Origin: Bernardetia sp042180575 | GTDB lineage: Bacteria > Bacteroidota > Bacteroidia > Cytophagales > Bernardetiaceae | Assembly: GCF_042180575.1 (NCBI RefSeq) | Contig: NZ_CP170094.1 | Span: 3,100,001-3,164,000, forward strand | Direction: 5' to 3' | Length of the DNA: 64,000 nucleotides | In this document: positions 27,185 to 35,831 of the stretch, in pieces | Layout of the letters: the number at the start of each line of letters is the position of its first letter | Position numbering within the stretch: the first letter of the stretch is position 1 | The notes under the pieces: model-generated | What the model was told of the DNA's origin: nothing | Seen by the model: only the letters and a program-made list of their open reading frames with translations | The model's database searches: none | Position numbers and translations under genes: made by a program

Positions 27185-27796
27185 TTATTTTTTGACAGGA
27201 TAAAGAATAATTATTTGAACGATGATGCCAATCACAATAAGAAACATAATTTCTATGTTTGTAAATAAATCTATTGTGCTAAAAGCTCTGTTTACCCTAG
27301 ATAATTCTCTTTTTCCTTCTTCAACTTGAATAATAGCCAATTTGTCTAAATTTTTTCGCAGGTAAGATAACTGGATTTCCATTTTAGTTCTCCACTCTAG
27401 GTTTTTTATAATGCTACTATCATTTAGGGTTTGTTTTTCTATTATTTCTATATTTTTAAAGTCATTGTGTAATCTGTCTAAATACTTTTTTTCGTTGTAA
27501 GTGAGAGTCGTATTCGAAAACTCATCTAATAAAGTGTAGATAGAATCATTTATACTTGTGCTTTTTTTTGTATAAAAGTCAGTATTGAAAAGTAAAAATG
27601 CAATCCTTTTCTCTTCTGTGAGTGTAGAAATATTATAGATTAAATTTTTTACGATTAATCTATCTTCATACATTGCAGAAACCGAATTTCGGACACCTTC
27701 GATATGTCTTCTGTCAAGAAGGTTAGTTGCCAAAATCAAGAAAAAAACGAACAATAATCCACCTGTCCACTTTATCTTATTTATTGTATTTTTCAT
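27185..27796 (-). CDS. Orphan four-helix-bundle (4HB_MCP-like) membrane sensor
   Basis: The 203-residue protein has a transmembrane helix at 11-26 (GGLLFVFFLILATNLL), about 145 residues of long amphipathic helices and a second transmembrane helix (about 181-199) that ends in YPVKK. This is the ligand-sensing half of a chemoreceptor or histidine kinase with no HAMP or output domain. In Bacteroidota such stand-alone 4HB proteins occur near sensor systems, but no partner is adjacent. It could be the remnant of a larger gene cut at the C-terminal end, although the stop is clean. Confidence 0.7.
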   Translation of the reverse strand: MKNTINKIKWTGGLLFVFFLILATNLLDRRHIEGVRNSVSAMYEDRLIVKNLIYNISTLTEEKRIAFLLFNTDFYTKKSTSINDSIYTLLDEFSNTTLTYNEKKYLDRLHNDFKNIEIIEKQTLNDSSIIKNLEWRTKMEIQLSYLRKNLDKLAIIQVEEGKRELSRVNRAFSTIDLFTNIEIMFLIVIGIIVQIIILYPVKK

Positions 27797-27830
27797 AATT
27801 AAAGCTATTTTGTAAAAAGATTGTATTTTG

Positions 27831-27912
27831 GGTAGTATTCTAAATATAAGAATATTTTAGTTGAATAAATGGCAATGAGTTGTAATTTTTGTAAAATGCA
27901 AACTAAACAATA
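27831..27912 (+). mobile_element. 82-bp 5' remnant of an IS1-family element
   Basis: The stretch starts GGTAGTATTCTAAATATAAG, close to the inverted repeat of the intact IS1 element at 31563-32423. It continues with an ATG and the codons MAMSCNFCKMQTKQ, then a stop. The same residues start the intact IS1 transposase (MAMSCDICKMQTKQ). Similarity ends near 27912. The following 27913-28086 stretch holds nothing I can identify. Confidence 0.82.
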
Positions 27913-28086
27913 GTCCATTTAGTTTTGAATTATTTATGTATTATTTGGGATTTATACCACACGCATCAAAAAATATATTTAGCAGGAACTCATTGTGATA
28001 CATCACTTTAAGACTCATCATTGAAAAAATTTTTCTATCTTCTTTTGGAATGTTTAAATAGTGAAGAGTCTTCATTACAGATATAG

Positions 28087-29241
28087 GGCATGTTCATAAA
28101 AAATAGTTGAAGTTTGAAAGTATAGTTAAAAAAGTAAGCACTTCTGCATTAAACTATTGTCAGAGTTATTTTAGATTACTAAAAACTAATGAATGCGAAT
28201 AAGGGGTTAAAATTCTGTTAGAATGATGAATGCAGCCGTTAATTTAGAAAAAATATGTAACCATAATCCTTTTTCTGACCTAATTTTAGCAGCATTTTGA
28301 ATATTTGTTTTTTGATGTATCCAATTAAAAGCTGATTCAATAGGTTGTCTAATCTTTGCGACTGCTGTGTTAAGTTGTTTTTTGAAAGCAAAATCCATCT
28401 GTTTGAGTGTTTTAGGTGTATTTTTCTTGCCTTTTTCTGGTGTAAATAAACAAGAGTTTTTCTTATGCAATTCTTTTGATAATTTTTCATCACAATAGGC
28501 TTTATCTAGCACAAAAATAGTGTTTTCTTCCTTTTTAATAGCTTCTCTAACGGCTGTCAAATCGTGAACAGATGCAGGTGTTATTTTGATATAGACAGTC
28601 ATTGGTAATGTGCCTTTTCTACGGTCTGCTAAAAGATGTAATTTAACGCCTTGATACCATACACTTTTACTTGCACAATACGATTTATCGCATATATGAG
28701 TAGCTACCTTGTTTTTTCTTTTACCAGAACAAGTTATGATAGGCATTGAATCTCCTAAAATAATATGCAATTCTTGCTGTGTGCTTGGAAACAAACTATC
28801 AAAAATATGAATAATAAAATGCTCATAAGCTCCCGTTAAATTGTTTAGACGATTGCAAAAAGTTGGGTAGCTTGGCAAAGTAGGAAACCAAGCTAACCAG
28901 TGATTTTTGATGTAGTCATAGACTTGTTTTTTTTCGTGTTTCTGTTCATAAATTTGAGCAAATAAATGCATTGTAATCAGTTCTTCATCGGTAATATTTC
29001 CTTTATTACCGTTGTTACTGAAACGTTGAACATTATATTGCAAAGTCGAGTTGTATAACTCACAGACTTTGTAGTAAAGCGAAATTAGTTTTAGGTCATG
29101 CATAAAATCTAAAACGGCTAAACTGCTTAGTCTGTTTTTTTTAGTTTATAACTAATTGAAAATCAAGAAATTAAAAAAAACAAATCTATCTTTAATTTAA
29201 CTCCTTATTCGCATTATGACTAAGTTTTTATGAACAGGTCC
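28087..29241 (-). mobile_element. IS982-family insertion sequence
   Basis: The right end reads inward as GACCTGTTCATAAAAACTTA (ending at 29241) and the left end as GGCATGTTCATAAAAA (from 28087). A second inner repeat, AATGCGAATAAGG, is near both ends (28192-28204 and 29203-29215). At the left, about 80 extra bases separate the outer and inner parts, so that end carries an insertion or is rearranged. I could not find a target duplication. Confidence 0.75.
28207..29103 (-). CDS. IS982-family transposase
   Basis: The 298-residue transposase has the family layout: helical N-terminus, HIILGDSMPIITCSGKRKN with the first Asp, KLHLLADRRKG, the second Asp in TIFVLDKAYCD, and the Glu in KIRQPIESAFNWI. 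No stop or frameshift is seen, so it may be active if the ends are functional. The stop codon lies next to the inner left repeat. Confidence 0.93.
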   Translation of the reverse strand: MHDLKLISLYYKVCELYNSTLQYNVQRFSNNGNKGNITDEELITMHLFAQIYEQKHEKKQVYDYIKNHWLAWFPTLPSYPTFCNRLNNLTGAYEHFIIHIFDSLFPSTQQELHIILGDSMPIITCSGKRKNKVATHICDKSYCASKSVWYQGVKLHLLADRRKGTLPMTVYIKITPASVHDLTAVREAIKKEENTIFVLDKAYCDEKLSKELHKKNSCLFTPEKGKKNTPKTLKQMDFAFKKQLNTAVAKIRQPIESAFNWIHQKTNIQNAAKIRSEKGLWLHIFSKLTAAFIILTEF

Positions 29242-29252
29242 TGTATTAACTT

Positions 29253-29693
29253 TTACCCCAAAACCTCCAATTCACTCACTTCAAAACGTCCCGAATCTTT
29301 CAAATAACCAATAACAAACTGAGCAAATTCTGTATCAAAGTTAGCTTTATCAAAATTTCCTACTAAAACAGTTTTATCTTCTTCAAATTCTCTATTTTTC
29401 CTCAAAAAATCGGGTACATTATGCTGCACCGAAAAACGTAAAAAACGAATTTCTACATGTTGGGAATCCTCTTTTATGGCTTTTTCAAAGAAATCAAAAC
29501 TCTTATTTACTTGTGCTAATTTTGTGTATGGATTCCAAGAAAATTGAGCCATCATAGACTCACAAGCAGCACGATATGCTAATAAAAGTGCAGATGGATT
29601 TTTTATATCTTGCAATTCTTTCAAAAGCCTTTCGATTTTTTGCTCATTTCCTATGGATTCAAAATACTTTTTACGTGCTTCTTTTTCATTCAT
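29253..29693 (-). CDS. Hypothetical conserved protein
   Basis: The 146-residue soluble, mostly helical protein starts MNEKEARKKYFESIGNEQKI. Residues 30-100 look like one or two TPR-type helix pairs (ALLLAYRAACESMMAQFSW, then FDFFEKAIKEDSQ). No signal peptide or motif is visible. It lies 68 bases downstream of rnhA on the same strand, so the two may be co-transcribed. The IS982 element ends 11 bases after its stop codon. Confidence 0.72.
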   Translation of the reverse strand: MNEKEARKKYFESIGNEQKIERLLKELQDIKNPSALLLAYRAACESMMAQFSWNPYTKLAQVNKSFDFFEKAIKEDSQHVEIRFLRFSVQHNVPDFLRKNREFEEDKTVLVGNFDKANFDTEFAQFVIGYLKDSGRFEVSELEVLG

Positions 29694-29761
29694 ATAAAAG
29701 TAAGTAAATAGTGGTTTTTTTTATGAGTCTATTTGTAGCTGTAAAAAGTTTGAAAACAACT

Positions 29762-30238
29762 CTATTTCATTTGATGTTTTTCATAATATTCATCAGCAGG
29801 AAGGTTTGATGAAGAGGCAGCAGCCACAGCCAACTCATCACAACGTTCATTTTCTGGAATTCCTGCATGTCCTTTTACCCATTGAAAAGTTACTTGGTGC
29901 TTTCTATAAATCTCCAAAAATCGTTTCCAAAGGTCTGCATTTAGACGTGGTTCGCCTTTATTGATAAAGTTTTTTTTCTCCCAATCCAAGACCCATTTTT
30001 TTTCTACTGCATCAACTACATATTTCGAATCTGAATAGACTTTTACTTTCATATTTGGCTTTTTGAGAGCTTCTAAGCCGATAATGACAGCCAAAAGTTC
30101 CATTCTGTTATTGGTCGTACATCGAAAACCTGCTGAAAACTCCTTGCGTAATCCTAATGATTTTGCCATCAAAACTGTTCCATATCCTCCTCTTCCTGGA
30201 TTTCCTTGTGCTGCTCCGTCGGTGTACATTTCTATCAT
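29762..30238 (-). CDS. rnhA: Ribonuclease HI
   Basis: RNase HI cuts the RNA strand of RNA-DNA hybrids. The 158-residue length is normal. The DEDD metal site is complete: Asp7 (YTDGAAQGNPG), Glu47 (NNRMELLA), Asp70 (VYSDSKYVVD) and Asp134 (ERCDELA). The flexible HAGIPEN loop has the usual histidine (His124). No double-stranded-RNA-binding domain is fused. The start MIEMYTDGAAQGN is conserved in the family. Confidence 0.97.
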   Translation of the reverse strand: MIEMYTDGAAQGNPGRGGYGTVLMAKSLGLRKEFSAGFRCTTNNRMELLAVIIGLEALKKPNMKVKVYSDSKYVVDAVEKKWVLDWEKKNFINKGEPRLNADLWKRFLEIYRKHQVTFQWVKGHAGIPENERCDELAVAAASSSNLPADEYYEKHQMK

Positions 30239-30659
30239 TTTTGTAGTATTTTTTAGTGATTGATAAATACGAATAAAGTAGTTTTATTTGTAAAAGTAGA
30301 TAATTCTTTAAAAACTATACGCCTTCTTCAAAGATTAACTTGTAGAGTTATACTACTAGACATTTTTAATAATTGTTGCTATTTTCCGTTTTTTACTCTG
30401 TCGTATTTTTGTCAAAAGATAGGTACAAAAAGAGCTGATTGATAAGCAAAAAGACATTACTTTGTTTTGTAGAACTGCGTTTCAGTTGATGCAACAACGC
30501 TTTCTCTAATTGAAAATCATTTGTTTTAAACTCAATAGAGAATAAAAAAATGAAACTTTGAAATTAGTAGGGAACTGGAAGACAGCAAGTCATCGAAGCT
30601 AAAAGATACGCCTTTTCCTAAAGTTGTCGTTGATTTCACTTCATAGAATTTCCTACTGG

Positions 30660-30686
30660 GTAGAAAAAGACATGTCTTTTCCCTAC
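30660..30686. repeat. GTAG/CTAC palindrome (REP-like)
   Basis: GTAG at 30660-30663 and CTAC at the far end enclose the palindrome AAAAGACATGTCTTTT. The whole unit is 27 bases. Confidence 0.6.
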
Positions 30687-30689
30687 AAA

Positions 30690-30716
30690 ATGCCTAAATT
30701 AGATGTGATTAACCTA
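30690..30716 (-). mobile_element. Solo end of an IS5-type element
   Basis: ATGCCTAAATTAGATGTGAT and the following TAACCTA match 60960-60986 with 25 of 27 bases. There the same stretch lies at the 3' end of a decayed IS5-family transposase gene. No transposase sequence is left here. Confidence 0.6.
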
Positions 30717-31204
30717 TATTATATACTAATCTATAGCTCTAGTAGGTTTCTGTTTTTTCTGTCTTCAATAAACATAATTTAGTTTGTAGATTTATTTGTT
30801 TCATTTCCTTATAAAATCAATACACAAACTTTGCTACTGAAATACAAATATACAGACTAGGTTTTGAACACCCAAAAACACCATTTTCAAAAACAAAAAA
30901 AATCCCAAACCCTACATTTCTACTAAAAAATATACCGTTTGGGAAGACTAAATTCTATATAGAAACTGAATGTATAGGATTCGTAAGATTGCCATCGCTC
31001 GTTTTTAACGAGTGATTTATGATGTATTCGGCTTGTAGCCGTGGTTTTCGTAGTTGGTATTTTAGTTCTACACTTTTTTGGTTTTGAGTATAAAATCTTA
31101 GATTTGTTCTAGTTTAGAAATACAAAATATACGGCTGAAATACATATTGCTCACTCGGCAAAGCCAAGCAAGAGCCATTTTAATCTTGCGAGAGATAGCA
31201 GAGA

Positions 31205-31562
31205 TTACTTTGCATCCATTTGTATCATTAAATTCCTATGATAAGCCAAATATTTCTTTCTATCATCATTTAAAATACTTTTTTCTAAGACATAATTCCT
31301 CCAAAATGCTTTTACATCAGCAGCAATTCTTTTTGAAAAAATCATTTTTCCTTCGTCAGTAAAAGAAATATACTTTAGGTCAAACAAAGAATCAATAGTT
31401 CGACTAAGTAACAGTCCATTGTTGGCATCATAAGCTTCGTTTTCATCAGAATCTATAAATGGCTTTATATGACTAGCAATCAAAACTGGATAAGTCAGTT
31501 TTTCTAACATGCATTGTGTACTTCCATACAATTCTTCACTTTCTTCTTGCAACTGGTTTTTA
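31205..31562 (-). pseudogene. C-terminal fragment of an HNH restriction-type endonuclease
   Basis: The frame codes for YPVLIASHIKPFIDSDE, then YDANNGLLLS and DSLFDLKYISFTDEGKMIFS. This is the conserved core of HNH_2-type endonucleases (SHIxP, NGLxL, D.LFD) seen in stand-alone restriction nucleases. The preceding part, which should hold the start and DNA-recognition region, is missing: the frame is cut exactly at the end of the IS1 element at 31563. About 118 codons remain. The catalytic His/Asn are there, but without the N-terminus the product is unlikely to work. Confidence 0.78.
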
Positions 31563-32423
31563 GGTGGTGTTCTTTTTATAAGGATGGATTCTTTGCAATA
31601 ATTTCATTGTTGTAATTTACTATAAAATATTTGATTGAATTATAATGATTCTCCCATTTTTTAGAAAAGGATAAAGAAAGCCTAACTAATGGGCTATTTC
31701 TCTGTCTGATTGTGTTATTAAAACGCTCAATTTTAGTAGTTTCTTTTTTACCTTCTTGTCGGAGTTGTTTTTTAGGAAATACAGTTCCATAAGAAGCAAA
31801 ATCATCAGCATAAACAATGGCTTTTTCTCTTAATTTCTTATCTATACTCAAATAAAGTCCTAATGCACCCTCTTGATCTCTACCTCCACTATGAAATCCA
31901 ACTACCAATCCTGTACGTCTTTCGATAGCTAACCAGATCCATTCTGGACAATCTTTAGCACCTACAAACCGAGCTTGCGAGCTCAGCGTAGCTAAACTCC
32001 ATAACTCATCGGCTTCTACCAGATATAAATCTATCTCTGCTGAAGCTAAACGACCAATAGGCAAATCTTCTTTTATTCGCTCATAGCAGAGTTTCATACG
32101 AGAAGTAACCCAACTGACACTTTTTTTAAAAAGGCGACTAATGCCTCTTAAAGCAATACGTTCTAATAGAAGTTGAGCTACTAACTCATCTTGGTAAGAA
32201 CTAATAATAGCTTCCTTACTTTCAGGTAAAGGACGTTCTACAAATTGGCGTTTACAAGTTTTACACTTGTAATTTTGCTTATTGTAATAAGTTTGACCAT
32301 TTTTTACAGTATATTTGCCTTGGCAATGAGGGCAAATGTGAGTTTGTTTAGTTTGCATTTTACAAATATCACAACTCATTGCCATTTTTTCAACTAAACC
32401 ATCCTTATATTTAGAACACTACC
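31563..32423 (-). mobile_element. IS1-family insertion sequence
   Basis: Inverted repeats of 25 bases bound an 861-bp element: left 31563-31587 (GGTGGTGTTC... ending AAGGATGG), right 32399-32423 (reverse complement starts GGTAGTGTTCTAAATATAAG), about 21 of 25 matching. No target duplication is found and both flanking ORFs are truncated at the element. That suggests a deletion or recombination took place next to the insertion. Confidence 0.92.
31576..32385 (-). CDS. IS1-family transposase with N-terminal zinc fingers
   Basis: The 269-residue single-ORF transposase has two cysteine pairs at the start (SCDICKMQ) and a zinc-ribbon (CPHCQGKYTVK, then YKCKTCKRQFVE). A helix-turn-helix region and a DDE domain with LVEADELWS, AIVYADDFASYG and TTKIERFNNTIRQRNSPLVR follow. 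This is the long, unframeshifted IS1 form found in Bacteroidota, cyanobacteria and archaea. The first residues are shared with the remnant at 27831. It looks complete. Confidence 0.94.
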   Translation of the reverse strand: MAMSCDICKMQTKQTHICPHCQGKYTVKNGQTYYNKQNYKCKTCKRQFVERPLPESKEAIISSYQDELVAQLLLERIALRGISRLFKKSVSWVTSRMKLCYERIKEDLPIGRLASAEIDLYLVEADELWSLATLSSQARFVGAKDCPEWIWLAIERRTGLVVGFHSGGRDQEGALGLYLSIDKKLREKAIVYADDFASYGTVFPKKQLRQEGKKETTKIERFNNTIRQRNSPLVRLSLSFSKKWENHYNSIKYFIVNYNNEIIAKNPSL

Positions 32424-32424
32424 A

Positions 32425-32901
32425 ACTTTTGCTTTTTTTGATAGTCTTGATTCTTATATCAAAAGTGATGTTAGAGAATTTAAGGATAAAATATTTATTC
32501 TTAATATCACAGCTTCAGTTCTATTGAGTATATTTATTTGTTTTGATAAAGAAGAATGGAAAAAGGAGAGTAAAATTCTAATAATTTTGTTTATGCTTAT
32601 CTTGTCTTACCTATCTTTTTATGTAACTTCGGAAGCAATAACAGTTTGTTTATTAAAATTTAACTCTGTATCATTTGATAAAACTGAAAAAAGAGAGTTT
32701 AAACTATACAAAGAATCTAGTCTTGAGAATGGATACTTTGGGACTTACACAGACAAAAAATATATTTTTGAAGGTTATGGATATGACATACTAAAAGTTG
32801 AAAAGGAAGATGAGAACTATATAAAAAGTGTTGATAAAGTTACCTTAAAACTAAAAATAGGACTGTTGGGAGTTCCTTATGACCCACAAATAATCAAGTG
32901 A
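32425..32901 (+). pseudogene. 5'-truncated membrane-protein gene
   Basis: The frame is open right up to the IS1 right end, and the in-frame part before the first start codon reads like protein (AFFDSLDSYIKSDVREFKDK). Two hydrophobic segments are visible (about ILNITASVLLSIFICF and ILIILFMLILSYLSFYV), followed by a soluble tail of about 75 residues ending in VPYDPQIIK. The family is not recognised. The N-terminus has been removed at the IS1 junction. Confidence 0.6.
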
Positions 32902-32924
32902 TTGAATTTTTTATACAAAAGGAG

Positions 32925-33064
32925 CATACTACTAGACATTTTACTAATTACTGTATATCAGCCTCGTAGAGCAGACCGTTTATAGTCAATTTTACTTGTT
33001 TTTTTTATATAGACGGTCTGCCCTCTGGGACTGACCTATTTATTTGAAAATGTCTAGTAGTATG
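32925..33064. mobile_element. MITE-like 140-bp element
   Basis: Perfect 18-base terminal inverted repeats CATACTACTAGACATTTT (32925-32942) and AAAATGTCTAGTAGTATG (33047-33064) enclose a second nested palindrome (GCAGACCGT at 32971-32979 against ACGGTCTGC at 33012-33020) preceded by GTAG. No coding capacity. Its right end abuts an IS5 transposase fragment. Confidence 0.85.
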
Positions 33065-33275
33065 AATGGTAATATACTGTATTCCAGCTAATTGATAGGT
33101 TTCTAAAAAAATGTTTCATAGGAAGTTCTCGCCATTGACTGCCTGATTTTAAGTGATACACAATGGCTTGGATAATACGCCAAAGAGCTACTTTTACCCG
33201 ACGACCTTTTGTAAATTGATGTAAATAAGGTAAAATATTTTCGGCTATAAATTTTTTGATAAGTTTACGTAGATA
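33065..33275 (-). pseudogene. IS5-family transposase fragment
   Basis: The minus-strand frame reads KFIAENILPYLHQF, then RRVKVALWRIIQAIVYHLKS and GSQWRELPMKHFF. This is the N-terminal DNA-binding part (DUF4096-type) of IS5-family transposases. It is cut on one side by the MITE-like element and on the other by the neighbouring IS5 element, leaving about 70 codons. Confidence 0.85.
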
Positions 33276-34334
33276 GAGGGAAAAATAGTTAGATTGAAAA
33301 TGTGATGATTTACAATAGACTTTAAAACGTAAATTTTATTATATTAGCGGTCATTTTATCCTTACTTTATGATTGATTTACCTAACTTACGTAAAAAAGA
33401 AAAGCCTTTTATGGCTCTTACTAGCTTGACTATCAAAGAGTTTGATGAGTTATTAGCTACTTTTTCTCCACTTTGGGAAAAACATTATATGTATTATGAC
33501 CTCAAAGGAAAGGCTAGAAATAAGCCCACCTTCCGAGAACACGCAAAAATACAACTAAAAGGTAGTGAAATGAAACTTTTTTTTATCCTTTACTACTTGA
33601 AAAACAACCCTTTACAGGAATCTTTAGCTCTTACTTTTGATGTTTCTCAAGGAAAAGTTAATCAATGGATTAACAGCCTTCTTCCCATTTTAAAAGAAAG
33701 TTTAAGAAAAATTAATGTATTGCCTGCAAGAAATGAATCGGAATGGACAATAAAACTTGCAGATCGTGTTGAAGAAGCAGGTAAAGCCTTAGAGTTATGG
33801 GTAGATGGAAGCGAACGTGAAATTCCTCGTCCCTCCGATTACAAAGCTCAAAAAGAAGTATATAGTGGAAAAAAAAAAGCACACTATAAAAAATACTTTA
33901 GTTACAGATAAACATCAAGAGGTAGTTTTTTTAGGAGATACAGAAACAGGAAAAGTACACGATAAACGTTTATTAGAAGAAGATGATATTACCTTTCCTG
34001 AGGGAACTATTCTTCATCAAGATACTGGTTATCAAGGTCATAGACCTAAAGGTGTCCTTATTGAGCAACCCAAAAAAAAGCCTAGAGGAAAAGAATTATC
34101 GGAGCAGGACAAGGCTGAAAATAGTAAAAAGTCTAGTCGTAGAGTACGTGCAGAACACAGCATAGCAGGAGTAAAAAGACTTAGAATTGTCTTAGATGAA
34201 ATCCGATTGTGGGGAGAAGAGGTAAGAGACCAAGTCATGGAAATTGCGTGTGGTATTCATAATTTAAGGGTAAAGACAAGAATAACCTATCAAAAATTAT
34301 CGTAATAAAGTCTAATGATAACTATTTTGACCTC
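33276..34334 (+). mobile_element. IS5-family (ISL2/IS427-like) insertion sequence
   Basis: Imperfect ends GAGGGAAAAATAGTTA (33276-33291) and, on the other strand, GAGGTCAAAATAGTTA (34319-34334) bound a 1059-bp element containing one transposase gene split by a frameshift. Its left end has cut a different IS5 fragment and its right end is next to a broken carbamoyltransferase gene. No target duplication is seen. Confidence 0.75.
33369..34305 (+). pseudogene. Frameshifted IS5-family transposase (two overlapping ORFs)
   Basis: ORF A (33369-33911) gives the helix-turn-helix part and the first catalytic motif LWVDGSEREIPRP. ORF B (33805-34305) continues with KNTLVTDKHQEVVFLGDTET, HQDTGYQGH and the RAEHSIAGVKRLR motif with Glu. 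The proteins join at YSGKKK-HTIKNTLV in a run of ten A (33869-33878), where skipping one A restores the frame. IS elements with A9-A10 runs can be expressed by transcriptional slippage, so the gene may still work. Otherwise it carries a one-base insertion. Confidence 0.82.
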
Positions 34335-34343
34335 TTTTTTTAA

Positions 34344-34865
34344 AAATAAATCAACATTCTTAAACAAGTTCATTGGCTACACAATTTAGAGCAACACCAC
34401 CAGCCATACAAAAATTTTTTGTATCTGTTAAGCGTTGCTTCCTTTGCCATCAAAATAACTACTTCTTCTGTTACTTGTTGAATAGCTAAATCACAATGCA
34501 CTTGGTCGATAGGAGATTCCGATTTTCTTGTCGGAACACCAAAAAGTTGCTCCCATTTTTTTTCTTGAATCATGTGTAAACCTGTCGCATAATTAAAATA
34601 CGATTGGTCAAGCCAAATCGAACCATCAGAGCAAACATGACAAAGAGTTTCTTTTATTTTTCTTACAAATTCTTTGGTTTGTTCTGCCTTTGGATTTCTG
34701 TAAGGAGCAAGTCCCATCAATTTATATTCTCCTGAATTGACTTTAAAATCTGTGTAATACATAAAAGCAGAATACAAAAGTCCTAAAGAATGAGGAAATT
34801 GAAGTTCTTTCAGAATTGTAATATCCTTTTCTTTTCCATGGCAAATAGAAACTGTGGTCTAGTCT
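34344..34865 (-). pseudogene. Carbamoyltransferase fragment (NodU/TobZ family)
   Basis: The minus strand codes for FPHSLGLLYSAFMYYTDFK, then VNSGEYKLMGLAPYRNPKAE, YFNYATGLHMI and LFGVPTRKSESP. These are classic motifs of the carbamoyltransferase family that carbamoylates sugars or antibiotics. A one-base shift follows: the old frame continues as KNFCMAGGVALNCVAN. The gene is cut near the IS5 element on the 3' side and has a stop in the 5' part (near 34860), so it is dead. With the FkbM methyltransferase next door it suggests a former surface-glycan modification locus. Confidence 0.85.
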
Positions 34866-34991
34866 CCATAGGAAAGCTAAATTAGTAAATTATCGCTAAA
34901 TTGTCAGAAGAGCTTATTTTTAATAAAAAAAGCAGTATTTTAGATTCTCTCCTTATAAATTGTTAGTCAAAAACTCATAAATTACTTTAAA

Positions 34992-35831
34992 ATGACACGC
35001 TGGGAAAAAATAAAAATTATCACTTCAAGAGGGTGGTCTTTATCTGGTAAATATCGTTTGGCTCGTTATATGTCCAAACAAAATAAAACAAAACCTGTCT
35101 CTTTTACGGGAATTTCGTGGATGCAAAATGAAAATATATTACTTCATATTGATACAAGCAGCTATGTAGAATGGTGTGTATTTTCGATGGCAGAATATGA
35201 AACAGAACTAGCACGTCTTATTCAGAGTCAAGTAAAAGTAGGAAATGTATGTTTGGATATTGGTGCAAATGTAGGGATTCAGAGTTTGAGAATGGCACAA
35301 GAAACCAAACAAACGGGAAAAGTAATTGCCTTCGAACCTGTCAGTTATTTGAGAGAACGATTAGAAAAAAATATTGCCTTAAATAAAGCCTCTCAAATAG
35401 AAGTTTTGCCGTATGCACTCTCTGATTTTTCGGGAACTTCTACCATGAACATCAACCCAGAAGACTCTAACCAAGGTACAGCATCACTTTCTGACAATGG
35501 AAACACAGAAATTCAAGTCAGAAAAGGAGATGATTTATTAAAAGAGATGAAAATAGAAAGACTTGATTTTATCAAAATAGATGTAGAGGGTTTTGAATAT
35601 CAAGTCTTGATAGGTTTAAAAGAAAGTATAAAACGTTTTCGTCCTTCGATAGTTTTCGAATACGATGATAATTATTGTGTAAAAAGAGGTAAAAAAAGCT
35701 ATATTGATTTCTATATTTTTTTTGAAGAACTAGACTACTCTCTTTTTGGAGTCAATGAAATTGGAGGAGAACGACTTCATAAAGACAGCCAAAAAATTGA
35801 ATCTAACATTTTAGCTCTTCCAAGAAATTAA
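34992..35831 (+). CDS. FkbM-family methyltransferase
   Basis: The 279-residue SAM-dependent O-methyltransferase has motif I LDIGANVG (88-95), an acidic loop VIAFEPVS (111-118) and motif FIKIDVEGFE (193-202), all typical for FkbM. Family members methylate hydroxyls of sugars, polyketides or peptides. Next to the carbamoyltransferase remnant it fits glycan decoration. The stop overlaps the stop of the convergent regulator gene by 4 bases. It has no signal peptide and should be cytoplasmic. Confidence 0.92.
   Translation: MTRWEKIKIITSRGWSLSGKYRLARYMSKQNKTKPVSFTGISWMQNENILLHIDTSSYVEWCVFSMAEYETELARLIQSQVKVGNVCLDIGANVGIQSLRMAQETKQTGKVIAFEPVSYLRERLEKNIALNKASQIEVLPYALSDFSGTSTMNINPEDSNQGTASLSDNGNTEIQVRKGDDLLKEMKIERLDFIKIDVEGFEYQVLIGLKESIKRFRPSIVFEYDDNYCVKRGKKSYIDFYIFFEELDYSLFGVNEIGGERLHKDSQKIESNILALPRN

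Larger units (their letters stand above)
30239..31204. other. Intergenic region of about 970 bases without a gene
   Basis: No convincing gene is seen (the 60-codon ORF at 30260-30442 has no protein-like features). The region holds a GTAG-led palindrome (30660-30686), a copy of the end of an IS5-type element (30690-30716), and two adjacent hairpins at 30995-31041: TCGCTCG against CGAGTGA, and CGGCT-TGT-AGCCG. It borders the IS1 element and nuclease fragment, so it probably collects debris of several insertions. Confidence 0.6.

Noticed and set aside
30260..30442. 60-codon ORF after rnhA
   Set aside because: Irregular composition, no start signals and no similarity pattern; looks like chance in AT-rich DNA.
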